NCBI RefSeq assembly: GCF_029537395.1
Contig: NZ_CP120677.1
Coordinates: forward strand, 1,612,001-1,676,000
Direction: 5' to 3'
Source of the DNA: Tissierella sp. Yu-01
GTDB lineage: Bacteria > Bacillota > Clostridia > Tissierellales > Tissierellaceae
Length of the DNA stretch: 64,000 nucleotides
Shown here: positions 43,108 through 52,145 of the stretch, piece after piece
How positions within the stretch are numbered: the first letter of the stretch is position 1
How the letters are laid out: each line of letters starts with the position of its first letter
The notes under the pieces: generated by a model
The model's input: only the letters and a program-made list of their open reading frames with translations
Databases searched by the model: none
What the model was told of the DNA's origin: nothing
Made by a program: the position numbers and the translations under genes

Positions 43108-45367
43108 TATAATCCTCATTTCGTCCATTGTTCTTCAAAAGCATAGTTGCTTCTTCCTCGGGAACTGGTTTGCTAAATAAATATCCTTGTAATCTATCAC
43201 ATTTATATTCTAGTAAATAATCCTTCTGAGCTTGAAGTTCCACTCCTTCAGCCACTGTTTTTAGCCCAAGCCTGTGAGCAATGGATATTATATCCTTAGT
43301 TATTAGAGAATCTTTATTGATTCCATTAATATTGTTGATAAAATATTGATCGATTTTTAAATTATCCACATTTAACTCACTTAGTCTATCAAATGAGGAA
43401 TATCCTGTTCCAAAATCATCAAGGGATATATGAATTCCATTTGCTCTTAATTCCCTAAGTTTTTCGTTTACAATTTGAAAGTTGTCCATCATAATTGTTT
43501 CTGTAAGCTCCAACTCAAGACTTCGTCCATTTATACCTGTTTCCTCGATTATATTAAATACGGTACTCACAAAATTATCTTGCAATAAATGAATGATTGA
43601 AATATTTACAGCAACGCGTATATTATTAAATCCCATTTTTAATAAATTAGAAATAAATGTACACGTTACTCTTAAGATAAAATTACTAAGGGGAATAATA
43701 AGTTGGTTTCTCTCCGCAATATCAATAAATTCTGTAGGAGAAATAGATCCAAATTGGTCTGAATTCATCCTAGCCAAGGCTTCAAATCCATCTATTCTAT
43801 TGGTTCTAGAATCCATTATTGGCTGATAAACTAGATATATCTTTGATGTATCACTGGAACTAATTGCATCTCTTAATTCTCTCTCTATCATTTCTTCTCG
43901 TTGAATATTAGATTCCATATCCTCATCAAAAAAACTGTAGTTGTTGGTTACAGAAGAATCGATATATTTTAGAGCTATTGTAGAATTCTTTAGTAGCTGA
44001 TCCAAGGAGTTTTCAGTTTCGCTGTATTCTGCAACACCAATTTTGACATCCATATGTTCATTGATACCATTTATTATAAATGGCTGCTCAACTAAATCCC
44101 TAACCTTTTCAATAACATCCAACAAATCCTCCTTTTCTTCATAATATTTTATATACAATAAAATTTTTTCTTCTGTAAATCTAAATAACTGGATGTCTTT
44201 ATTCTCTAGGGTCCTAATTCGATTTCCTAGCTCCTTTAGTGCCATATCTCCGTATTCATATCCAAAGGTTAAATTTATAAGGTTTAGATTATCACATTTA
44301 ATCATTAATATTGCCTTACTATCCTTGTTTCTAATCATATCTTCACCTAATACTTGTTTAAGATATTTTGAATTCGGGAGACCTGTTAAATTGTCATAAT
44401 AGGCAAGCTCTACTAGTTTTGTATTTCTTTTATAAGTTGCAAAAATTGTAAAAATTAATGAGATATATACTATCATTAGCCCAGCTACACCAATTAATGT
44501 GTTTTGTCTAATCACTGGGAACATCTCATTTAATGAATATTGAATTTCAAATGCAATTATGTTATCTGCTTCATATTCAAGAGGTACAAATATCTCATAT
44601 AATTCTACACCATTAATGGTATTTATGCGATCATGAATTTTTCCATTATTAATATCAGAAATTATTACCTCGTCCTTCATCTGTAAACCAATGTTATCCT
44701 TACTTGTACTTGCAGTGATTATATAATCACTGTTTAAGGCAGATAATCGCACTATGGCACCATCCGCAATCATCTCCTCCAAGTGTTGTTGCAATCTAAC
44801 TGGTTCTAGTAGGTCATGAACCTTCTCTGCCAAGATTCCAATCTGAACAAAGGACCCATCTGGATTCTTAATATATCCATATTTATAATACATATTGCTA
44901 TCTGAATCCCGTCTAATATCCTCGATTAGAATATCTTCTTCGCCATACATAAAACTAAATACGGGATGGCCCTTATATGCCTCCCAACCTATATATTTCC
45001 CTGAATTTGAATATTCAATTATTCCTTCAGGACTATATATGTATACTTCATCGAGTTCAAAGGCAGTAGCTAATTCAATAAGGTATTCATTACTATAATC
45101 TTCTATATGCATTCCAGCTGCTTTAAGGGAATTTATAAGCTTGTCCTCTAATAGAATATTAATAGTGTCAACTGCCACTCCAGTATGGGACAAATCAAGT
45201 GAAATACTTTTTGCTATTTTTAACGCTTCCTCTTTCTTTAGTTCATAGAAATAATTCTTAATACTGTTGCTCATTGTAATCATAGCAATAACAGATATCA
45301 AGGTTATTATAATAAAGGGTATTATGTAAATTTTAATATTGGCTTTTCTATTATTGCTTTTAATCAT
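43100..45367 (-). CDS. Membrane GGDEF-EAL protein with degenerate GGDEF (probable c-di-GMP phosphodiesterase)
   Basis: 755 residues. Two membrane segments (about 10-30 and 290-312) flank an extracytoplasmic sensor with YIYSPEGIIEYSNSGKYIG, CACHE-like. The GGDEF domain (about 320-470) starts DNLTGLPNSKYLKQVL, but its active-site RxGGDEF is replaced by RFTEEKILLY, so cyclase activity is unlikely. The EAL domain is intact: FEALARM, VNISIIHLLQD, ELTETIMMDN, SLDDFGTGYSSFDRLSEL, LKIDQYFINNI and AEGVELQ. It should degrade c-di-GMP in response to an external signal. The ATG at 45367 follows GGAGG; earlier in-frame starts lack a site. Confidence 0.9.
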   Translation of the reverse strand: MIKSNNRKANIKIYIIPFIIITLISVIAMITMSNSIKNYFYELKKEEALKIAKSISLDLSHTGVAVDTINILLEDKLINSLKAAGMHIEDYSNEYLIELATAFELDEVYIYSPEGIIEYSNSGKYIGWEAYKGHPVFSFMYGEEDILIEDIRRDSDSNMYYKYGYIKNPDGSFVQIGILAEKVHDLLEPVRLQQHLEEMIADGAIVRLSALNSDYIITASTSKDNIGLQMKDEVIISDINNGKIHDRINTINGVELYEIFVPLEYEADNIIAFEIQYSLNEMFPVIRQNTLIGVAGLMIVYISLIFTIFATYKRNTKLVELAYYDNLTGLPNSKYLKQVLGEDMIRNKDSKAILMIKCDNLNLINLTFGYEYGDMALKELGNRIRTLENKDIQLFRFTEEKILLYIKYYEEKEDLLDVIEKVRDLVEQPFIINGINEHMDVKIGVAEYSETENSLDQLLKNSTIALKYIDSSVTNNYSFFDEDMESNIQREEMIERELRDAISSSDTSKIYLVYQPIMDSRTNRIDGFEALARMNSDQFGSISPTEFIDIAERNQLIIPLSNFILRVTCTFISNLLKMGFNNIRVAVNISIIHLLQDNFVSTVFNIIEETGINGRSLELELTETIMMDNFQIVNEKLRELRANGIHISLDDFGTGYSSFDRLSELNVDNLKIDQYFINNINGINKDSLITKDIISIAHRLGLKTVAEGVELQAQKDYLLEYKCDRLQGYLFSKPVPEEEATMLLKNNGRNEDYNE

Positions 45368-45576
45368 ACAATTCACCTCCATCAAATAACTTTTACCCAA
45401 ATTTTCTGATAATATCTATTTAATCCGTCAATTTTTTCCATATATTTATTTCCAAATTGCAACAATAGTTATTAAAGTTAAATAGTATTTATTTAACTTT
45501 ACTTATAAATTGTTTTGTTGTAACATAAACTAAATAGTCAGAATACTAAGATAACCGAAATATCAGGAGGGATATT

Positions 45577-46692
45577 ATGATAATAGGCGTACCAAAAGAA
45601 ATTCAAAACAACGAAAACAGAGTAGGTATGACTCCAGCGGGAGTGTATACACTGGCACAAAGAGGCCACAAAGTAATGATCCAGACCAATGCAGGAGTCG
45701 GTAGCGGCTTTCCTGATGAAGAATATATCAATGTCGGAGCAATAATTATTAAAACTCCTGATGAAGTTTATAAATCAGCTGATATGATTGTAAAGGTTAA
45801 AGAACCTCATAATCACGAAGTCGATATGATGAAGGAAGGTCAGATTTTGCTTACTTATCTTCACCTTGCAGCAGAGCCTGAACTTACAAAAAAGTTGATG
45901 GATAAAAAAATAATTGGAATTGCTTATGAAACTGTCCAGCTAGAGGATGGATCTCTCCCTCTTCTGACTCCTATGAGTGAAGTTGCAGGGAGAATAGCTG
46001 TTATTGTTGGAGGCAATTTTCTTTCCAAAGCACAGGGTGGTAAAGGAGTTCTTATTTCAGGAGTACCTGGAGTAAAACCTGCTAAGGTAACGATCCTAGG
46101 AGCTGGAACCGTTGGAATAAATGCTGCAAAAATTGCTGTTGGACTTGGTGCAGATGTTACCATATTGAACAAGAGTCCAGGCAAATTAAAATATATTGAG
46201 GATATATATGGTTCAAGAATAAAGACTTTAATCCTAAATGAGCTGACTCTTGCTGATGCAGTAAAAGATGCTGATCTTTTTATTGGGGGGATTCTTATTC
46301 CAGGAGGTAGAGCTCCAAAATTAGTTAAGGAGTATATGGTTAAGAGTATGAAACCAGGCTCAGTTATTGTGGATGTGGCAATAGACCAAGGGGGATGTGT
46401 TGAAACAATAACTCACGCTACAACCCATGAAGATCCTACATATGAAAAGTACGGAGTAATTCATTATAGTGTGCCAAATATTCCTGGTGCATATGCGAAA
46501 ACTTCCACTTATGCTCTAACAAACGTAACACTTCCATATGTAGTAAGATTAGCCGATGATGGATTAAAGGAATCCCTAAAAAATGATGAGAGTTTAAGAA
46601 AAGGTGTAAATGTTATGAATGGAAAGTGCACCTGTGAAAGCTTAGCAAAGTCTTTAAATATGGAATACACTGACCTTAGCTCATTAATTTAG
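45577..46692 (+). CDS. ald: Alanine dehydrogenase
   Basis: NAD-dependent oxidative deamination of L-Ala to pyruvate. The N-terminus IIGVPKEIQNNENRVGMTPA has the substrate-binding Arg and Lys, the Rossmann loop is VTILGAGTVGINAAKIAVG, and the catalytic His lies in LTYLHLAAEPELTKKL; VDVAIDQGGCVETITHATTH and VPNIPGAYAKTSTYALTN complete the pattern. 371 residues is normal. The ATG at 45577 follows AGGAGGG. In an amino-acid fermenter it can link alanine and pyruvate pools. It ends in a hairpin shared with katE. Confidence 0.97.
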   Translation: MIIGVPKEIQNNENRVGMTPAGVYTLAQRGHKVMIQTNAGVGSGFPDEEYINVGAIIIKTPDEVYKSADMIVKVKEPHNHEVDMMKEGQILLTYLHLAAEPELTKKLMDKKIIGIAYETVQLEDGSLPLLTPMSEVAGRIAVIVGGNFLSKAQGGKGVLISGVPGVKPAKVTILGAGTVGINAAKIAVGLGADVTILNKSPGKLKYIEDIYGSRIKTLILNELTLADAVKDADLFIGGILIPGGRAPKLVKEYMVKSMKPGSVIVDVAIDQGGCVETITHATTHEDPTYEKYGVIHYSVPNIPGAYAKTSTYALTNVTLPYVVRLADDGLKESLKNDESLRKGVNVMNGKCTCESLAKSLNMEYTDLSSLI

Positions 46693-46704
46693 AAAAACAT
46701 TAAA

Positions 46705-46729
46705 AGGAAGTCCAGCATCTGGACTTCCT
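46705..46729. terminator. Bidirectional terminator between ald and katE
   Basis: AGGAAGTCCAG / CTGGACTTCCT, 11-bp perfect stem with a 3-base loop between convergent genes. Confidence 0.85.
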
Positions 46730-46741
46730 CAATAAATTAGA

Positions 46742-48787
46742 CTAATAAATACATCTATTCCAATGTCGATGTGCTAACATTGATTCTTTGAATTTTTCAA
46801 GGAATACATTCATGTCATCTTCGACTACTACACCTACGCCATCTGCCATGTTATTTTCAACTAACCACTTCTTACCATCAAAACTGGCACCAATAGGCTT
46901 ATAATGCATATATGCATCCTTAATAAAGTTAACTGCATCTTTATTAAATTTCTCGCAAAAATCTTTCCCACCGATGGCATAAACTGCATCGAAAAGAACA
47001 GAATGTGAAGTTAAAAATGTATCATCTACATCCAATTCCTTATTATCTTCTCCTCTTATTTTTCCTTGTTTACCACTGATAATTTCTACTTTAAGCCCTT
47101 CTGATTTAAGATTCTTTAATGTTTCAGATATGCCTTCTTTAAAGCCATCAGCCAAAATAACAGCAACTTTTCTGGTTTTAAGACTTCTAATAGTATTCTC
47201 CTGGCTAAGTGCTGGTGAGGATTTAGTTATGTTAGATGGAGTCTGTATCTTTGGAGGATTAACTCCTAAATTAATCGCTATATTCATAGCCATATCTATA
47301 TTCACATTTGCAAACATATCTACAACCATCTGCTTTATTTCCTTACTCTTAACTCTTCCAACTTCAAAGCTAAAAGCATCTATAATATGCTTCTTTTCAG
47401 GATCACTCATACTATTCCAGAACATTGTGGCTTGTGAAAAATGATCTTTGAAGCTATCACTTCTTCTTTGTACTTTCTTCCCATCTATCTTCTCCTGATA
47501 GTGCAGATACCCACCTTCATCCTCACTAGTAGTACTTGGGGTACCATTGGCAAGGGAATTCCTATGGTAGCTTACTTCACCCATATTAATCATTTGTCTA
47601 TGATAGCCATCTCGTTGATTATTATTTACTGGAACTATTGGCTTATTAATAGGAATCTCATGGAAGTTTGGACCACCAAGTCGTATTAATTGCGTATCTG
47701 TATATGAGAATAATCTTCCTTGTAGTAATGGGTCATTACTAAAATCAATACCAGGCACTACATGACCTGGATGAAAAGCTACTTGCTCAGTCTCAGCAAA
47801 GAAATTATCGACATTTCGATTTAGGGTCATCTTCCCAATTATCCTTACTGGAATATCCTCCTCCGGCCATACCTTAGTTGGATCAAGTATATCAAAGTCA
47901 AATTTAAATTCATCTTCCTCTTTTATAAGTTGGACACCTAGCTCCCATTCAGGGAAACTTCCATCTTCTATTGCTTCAAATAAATCTCGTCTATTAAAAT
48001 CTGGATCTTTACCAGCTATTTTTTGTGCCTCATCCCATACAAGAGAATGAACCCCTAGCATAGGCTTCCAATGGAATCTTACAAAATGAGATATACCTTT
48101 TTCATTTACAAAACGGAAGGTATTGATGCTAAAGCTTTCCATCATTCTAAAACTACGTGGAATAGCTCTATCAGACATAATCCACATTACTTGATGTGCT
48201 GTTTCCTGATTATTTACAATAAAATCCCAAAATGTATCATGAGCCGCTGTAGCTTGGGGTATCTCATTATGCGGCTCCGGTTTATTTGCATGTATAACAT
48301 CCGGAAACTTTATGGCATCCTGGATAAAGAATACCCCCATATTATTATTAACTAAATCATAGTTACCTTCTTCGGTATAAAACTTTGTAGCCATACCTCT
48401 AACATCTCTAACGGTGTCTGCAGATCCCCTAAACCCTATAACAGTTGAAAATCGCACAAAAACAGGTGTCTTAACTGATGGTTCCTGTAAGAATTTTGCT
48501 TTGGTATATTCTTTCATAGATTCATATACTTGAAATTCCCCATGGGCCCCAAATCCTCTTGCATGAACTACTCTTTCTGGTATCCTCTCATGGTCAAAAT
48601 GTGTTATTTTTTCCCTAAAGTGAAAATCTTCCATCAGTGTGGGGCCACGTTCTCCAGCTTTTAAGGAAAATTCATCCTCCGCTATTTTTAAACCTTGATT
48701 AGTGGTCAGTGCTTTACCTTCATCCTTAACTCTAAAAGTCTCAAGCTGTTCATGCTTCTTATTTACCTTTGTTTTCTTCCCGTCCAT
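46742..48787 (-). CDS. katE: Large-subunit monofunctional catalase (HPII type)
   Basis: 681-residue haem catalase. The distal His is in PERVVHARGFGAHGEFQ and the distal Asn in DLVNNNMGVFFIQDAIKFP. The proximal Tyr lies in LFSYTDTQLIRLGGPNFHEI. After about residue 530 a C-terminal DJ-1/PfpI-like domain begins (RKVAVILADGFKEGISE), as in other large catalases. The ATG at 48787 is 14 bases from AAAGGAG. It follows the metal ATPase and CopZ-like genes on the same strand, a plausible oxidative and metal stress group. A large catalase in a fermentative clostridium suggests defence of spores or survival in air. Confidence 0.95.
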   Translation of the reverse strand: MDGKKTKVNKKHEQLETFRVKDEGKALTTNQGLKIAEDEFSLKAGERGPTLMEDFHFREKITHFDHERIPERVVHARGFGAHGEFQVYESMKEYTKAKFLQEPSVKTPVFVRFSTVIGFRGSADTVRDVRGMATKFYTEEGNYDLVNNNMGVFFIQDAIKFPDVIHANKPEPHNEIPQATAAHDTFWDFIVNNQETAHQVMWIMSDRAIPRSFRMMESFSINTFRFVNEKGISHFVRFHWKPMLGVHSLVWDEAQKIAGKDPDFNRRDLFEAIEDGSFPEWELGVQLIKEEDEFKFDFDILDPTKVWPEEDIPVRIIGKMTLNRNVDNFFAETEQVAFHPGHVVPGIDFSNDPLLQGRLFSYTDTQLIRLGGPNFHEIPINKPIVPVNNNQRDGYHRQMINMGEVSYHRNSLANGTPSTTSEDEGGYLHYQEKIDGKKVQRRSDSFKDHFSQATMFWNSMSDPEKKHIIDAFSFEVGRVKSKEIKQMVVDMFANVNIDMAMNIAINLGVNPPKIQTPSNITKSSPALSQENTIRSLKTRKVAVILADGFKEGISETLKNLKSEGLKVEIISGKQGKIRGEDNKELDVDDTFLTSHSVLFDAVYAIGGKDFCEKFNKDAVNFIKDAYMHYKPIGASFDGKKWLVENNMADGVGVVVEDDMNVFLEKFKESMLAHRHWNRCIY

Positions 48788-48855
48788 CTATCTATTACAA
48801 CTCCTTTAATTATTATCTAAGGTAGTTTGTGGAAGATAGATGTTAATTATTCTCT

Positions 48856-49083
48856 CTATTTTACTTTAGACTTAAGAACATCATAACCTAATTTTGTAAT
48901 TGCACTTTCTATTTCTTCTATCGAAATCTTATCTTCATCGAAGTCTAGCTTCACTTTGCTTGTGTTAAATGATACTTTTGCTGTATCTTTATCGATACCG
49001 TCTAAACTTTTCAGTGCACCTTCAATTTTTTGCATACATGATGGACATGTTAAAGTTTCCAATTGGATTGTTGCTGCTTTCAT
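48856..49083 (-). CDS. Heavy-metal-associated (CopZ-like) chaperone domain protein
   Basis: 75-residue single HMA domain. The metal motif is LETLTCPSCMQKIEGALKSL, CPSC in place of the canonical GMTCxxC Met-Thr-Cys; a standard beta-alpha-beta follows with VKLDFDEDKISIEEIESAI. In place of MTC the residues are LTC. It is the partner of the P1B ATPase encoded upstream, which lacks an N-terminal HMA domain of its own. The ATG at 49083 follows GAGGAG; an earlier ATG at 49101 precedes the site. Metal identity (Cu, Zn, Fe) cannot be decided. Confidence 0.88.
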   Translation of the reverse strand: MKAATIQLETLTCPSCMQKIEGALKSLDGIDKDTAKVSFNTSKVKLDFDEDKISIEEIESAITKLGYDVLKSKVK

Positions 49084-49201
49084 ATTATAATCTCCTCTCA
49101 TTAATAATATTTTTAGTAAATTTAGCTTAATCTTTCTTTTATATAATTCTACTATACTTTACTAATTAAAACCTGATTTAGATTGAAATTTTATTTTCTT
49201 C

Positions 49202-51055
49202 TTATCTTTGTTTATAACGTAATAATCTCATACCGTTTAAAATAACAACTAAGATACTACCTTCGTGTACTAACATACCGATTGACATGTTCATCCACTC
49301 ACTAAATAGTACACTGGCTAATAAGACTAATACAACGCCTACAGCAATAAAAATGTTTTGTTTCATGTTGCTAGCTGTAGCTTTTGTTAATCCTAGAGCA
49401 TGTGGTAAACGACTAAAATCTGAATTCATCAATACAACATCTGATGTTTCAATAGCTACGTCTGTACCACTTCCCATGGCTATGCCAATATGGGCTAAAG
49501 CTAGTGAAGGACTATCATTAACACCGTCGCCGACAAAGGCAACAATTTGACCTTTCTCTTCAATTAACTTTTTAATATAGGCTGATTTATCTTCTGGTAA
49601 CATATTTCCATGGGCTTCCGTTAATCCTAGCTCATGACTAACTACGTCAACTGTTCCTTGGTTATCACCTGATAGCATAACAAGGTTCTTTACTCCTAAT
49701 CTTTTTAGCTTCTGTAGATCCTCTCTAACCCTTGGACGTATCTGATCACGAACACCCATCAATACCTTCAATTCTCCATCAACTGATGTTAATACAAGGG
49801 AGTTTCCATTCTTTTCAAAGCGAGCTACGTCAGCTTTCGCCTTTTCATTTAATTTAACATTTTCTCTATCCATTAAGGCAACATTACCAACAGCTATTCT
49901 GTGTCCATTGACACTAGCTACAATTCCTCCACCTTTTACAACCTCTGTATCTTCAACTATAAAAAATGTTATTTCTCCAATTTCCTCCAAAACTGCTTTT
50001 GCTAATGGATGATCTGATTCACGTTCAACACTTGCAAGATAACCCAATACTTGATTAACATTATCTCCATAATACTCTTTTTCTGCAACTGATGGGTTTC
50101 CCACAGTTAAAGTACCTGTCTTGTCAAATACCATTGTATCTAATCTACTGAAGTCGCTAATCACTTCACTACCTTTTAGTAAGACCCCATGACGTGCTCC
50201 ATTTCCGATACCCGCAACGTTAGATACTGGTACACCAATAACTAAAGCACCTGGACAACCTAAAACCAGAATAGTAATTGCCAGTTCAACATCTTGTGAG
50301 AATAACCATACTATAAATGATATTACAAGAACTGCTGGTGTATAATATTTTGAGAAGCGGTCTATGAAACGTTCTGCTTCTGATTTTGAGTCTTGTGCTT
50401 CTTCTACAAGCTCAATGATCTTACCAAATGTTGTGTCTTCGCCTACACGATCAGCAACAATTTGAATAGTTCCATTATCTAAGATTGTACCTGCAAATAC
50501 ATTTGAACCTTTTTCCTTTTGAACAGGAATAGATTCCCCTGTAATACTTGCTTCATTTATACTACCTTCACCAGTTAAAACTGTACCATCAACAGGAACC
50601 TTTGCACCAGTTTTAACAAGCAGTATATCACCTACGTCAACATCATCTACTTCTACCTCTTCAAACTCCCCATTTTCCATTTGTTTAAGCGCACTTTCCG
50701 GTGCCATTTCCGTTAATTCTTTAATTGCTGAACGAGTTTTATTTAGGGTACGTTGCTCTAAAAATGCACCAAATAAGAATAAGAATGTAACAATTGCTGA
50801 TTCTTCAAAGTTTTGAATTAGAAAGGCACCAAGTACTGCAATTGTAACTAAAACATCAATACTTACCACTTTTACTCTTAAAGCTTGATATGCTTGAATA
50901 GCAATAGGTGCTAAACCTAAGATGGAGGCAATAATTAATGACCAAGTAAAAATATCCATATTGCCTACTGTCCAGTGACTAATAAATCCAATAGCTATTA
51001 GAATCCCACTGATTACAGTAATGGAGTTTTTATTTCTTAAAATGAGTTTTTGCAT
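49202..51055 (-). CDS. P1B-type heavy-metal ATPase with CPG transmembrane motif
   Basis: 617-residue metal-exporting P-type ATPase. The actuator TGES motif is at 172-175 (ASITGESIPVQ), the phosphorylated Asp in VFDKTGTLTVG (311), and the hinge in FVGDGVNDSPSLALAHIG. The membrane metal site reads LGCPGALVIGVP (Cys267-Gly269), not CPC or SPC, and no N-terminal HMA domain is fused. Just downstream is a separate HMA protein and just upstream a RIC-like protein. From memory, related Firmicute ATPases of this type are called cadmium/zinc or iron exporters; the CPG variant leaves the metal open. The ATG at 51055 follows AAGGAGGG. Confidence 0.9.
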   Translation of the reverse strand: MQKLILRNKNSITVISGILIAIGFISHWTVGNMDIFTWSLIIASILGLAPIAIQAYQALRVKVVSIDVLVTIAVLGAFLIQNFEESAIVTFLFLFGAFLEQRTLNKTRSAIKELTEMAPESALKQMENGEFEEVEVDDVDVGDILLVKTGAKVPVDGTVLTGEGSINEASITGESIPVQKEKGSNVFAGTILDNGTIQIVADRVGEDTTFGKIIELVEEAQDSKSEAERFIDRFSKYYTPAVLVISFIVWLFSQDVELAITILVLGCPGALVIGVPVSNVAGIGNGARHGVLLKGSEVISDFSRLDTMVFDKTGTLTVGNPSVAEKEYYGDNVNQVLGYLASVERESDHPLAKAVLEEIGEITFFIVEDTEVVKGGGIVASVNGHRIAVGNVALMDRENVKLNEKAKADVARFEKNGNSLVLTSVDGELKVLMGVRDQIRPRVREDLQKLKRLGVKNLVMLSGDNQGTVDVVSHELGLTEAHGNMLPEDKSAYIKKLIEEKGQIVAFVGDGVNDSPSLALAHIGIAMGSGTDVAIETSDVVLMNSDFSRLPHALGLTKATASNMKQNIFIAVGVVLVLLASVLFSEWMNMSIGMLVHEGSILVVILNGMRLLRYKQR

Positions 51056-51097
51056 CTTTTCCCTCCTTATTTTTATTTTATAGATTTTATATCCTTA

Positions 51098-51391
51098 TTA
51101 AGCATGATATGCCTTATCCAATTCACCTAACATATTGTATACAGCTTCATAGCTTTCACATACATCACCTGGAACCGTATAGTTATCTGTAATTTCTCGT
51201 AATTCTTCGAATTCATTATCTAATTCTGGATTTTCTGATCCTGCACTTTTCATTTTTTCATTTATTTCATCAAACAATTTGCGAACATGGTGGAACTCTG
51301 GATGACTACCTCCATGAACTCTTGCAACAACTGGTACATATTGCTCTAATTTCTCAATATTTCTTTCTTTCACTTCATTAAATTTTTTCAT
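51098..51391 (-). CDS. Short RIC/hemerythrin-like protein lacking the last iron ligands
   Basis: 97 residues resembling the iron-sulphur repair di-iron family (RIC/ScdA/YtfE): YVPVVARVHGGSHPEFHHVR then FEELREITDNYTVPGDVCES and YEAVYNMLGELDKAYH. Full-length RIC proteins continue with H-x-H-x-E-N-N-x-L-F-P, and this part, plus the middle HMxxEE helix, is absent here. It may therefore be a metal-sensor or scaffold rather than a di-iron enzyme. It is the first gene of the ATPase-CopZ-katE strand, with the TTGACCCAGGTCAA palindrome upstream. The ATG at 51391 follows GGGGAG. Confidence 0.75.
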   Translation of the reverse strand: MKKFNEVKERNIEKLEQYVPVVARVHGGSHPEFHHVRKLFDEINEKMKSAGSENPELDNEFEELREITDNYTVPGDVCESYEAVYNMLGELDKAYHA

Positions 51392-51467
51392 AATATAATC
51401 TCCCCTTTATATTTTGTTTCTATTTACCTTATGTGTTATATTCTAACATGAATTTCTTGAGAAATAT

Positions 51468-51481
51468 TTGACCCAGGTCAA
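51468..51481. promoter_or_regulatory. Palindrome TTGACCCAGGTCAA upstream of the metal ATPase operon
   Basis: Arms TTGACC / GGTCAA with a 2-base centre, 77 bases before the RIC-like gene. A 13 of 14 match recurs upstream of the CotF-like gene at 52130-52143. The shape is like CRP/FNR-family sites. Confidence 0.6.
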
Positions 51482-51520
51482 TAATTTACAAATAAAATAC
51501 ACCCATTTCAAAACATAGAA

Positions 51521-51546
51521 ATAGACCAATAGCTTTATTGGTCTAT
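51521..51546 (-). terminator. Terminator after the CotF-like gene
   Basis: ATAGACCAAT / ATTGGTCTAT, 10-bp perfect stem with a 6-base loop, followed by TTTCTATGTTTTG on the minus strand. Confidence 0.75.
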
Positions 51547-51574
51547 AGATTACTAGAAAACAACTACATATATT

Positions 51575-52057
51575 TTATTTTACGTTATACATGCCTTTAC
51601 TTTCCATGTATTTAAAAATTCCTTCGCCATGCTTTTGTTCTTCTTTTTGTATATGATTAAGTGTATCACGTAAGTTTGTATCACTACACTCAAATATAGC
51701 AGTATCATATGTACCTGATACATACTTCTCAGTCATAAGTAAGTCATTACAAATCGAGGCATCATTGCTATTATCCATGCCAGCACCTCTAGTAGTCTGA
51801 GAACTCATTTGATTTTGTTGATTTTGTTGCTGCTGACCTTGTTGTTGGTTCATATTTGGAACCTGACCTGATAGAATCTGATTAATTGTATTATAATGCT
51901 GCTTCTCCTCTTGAGCATATGTGTTAAGCAAGTTCTTTAACTCTGGATCCTGTGCCTGACTAGCATAGTTAGTATACTTTTGAATACATATCTCTTCATG
52001 ACTTTTTTGATCTTCTAATAACATTCTTTCCTTTTGGGATAAATTTATTGTTGTCAT
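51575..52057 (-). CDS. CotF-like spore coat protein
   Basis: 160-residue ferritin-like coat protein. Two helical parts: MLLEDQKSHEEICIQKYTNY with LNTYAQEEKQHYNTINQILS, and MTEKYVSGTYDTAIFECSDT-type DLLMTEKYVSGTYDTAIFEC with LNHIQKEEQKHGEGIFKYM. Between them is a Gln/Asn-rich linker (about 76-93). Such proteins coat the spore in Bacillus and Clostridia. The ATG at 52057 follows AGGAGG. A palindrome shared with the metal operon lies 73 bases upstream. Confidence 0.88.
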   Translation of the reverse strand: MTTINLSQKERMLLEDQKSHEEICIQKYTNYASQAQDPELKNLLNTYAQEEKQHYNTINQILSGQVPNMNQQQGQQQQNQQNQMSSQTTRGAGMDNSNDASICNDLLMTEKYVSGTYDTAIFECSDTNLRDTLNHIQKEEQKHGEGIFKYMESKGMYNVK

Positions 52058-52129
52058 GTAAACACCTCCTAATCATATCTTTCCAAATTTTAATCCCATT
52101 ATTCACCTTTTGAACTAATAACAACTTAG

Positions 52130-52143
52130 TTGACCTGGGTAAA
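52130..52143. promoter_or_regulatory. Second copy of the TTGACC-GGTCAA-like palindrome
   Basis: TTGACCTGGGTAAA; on the minus strand TTTACCCAGGTCAA, one base from the site at 51468-51481. It lies upstream of the CotF-like gene and just after the end of the chromate transporter pair. Confidence 0.5.
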
Positions 52144-52145
52144 TT

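Noticed and set aside
51815-51850. Gln/Asn-rich run in the CotF-like protein as a tandem DNA repeat
   Set aside because: It is a low-complexity coding linker common in these coat proteins, without a regular DNA unit.
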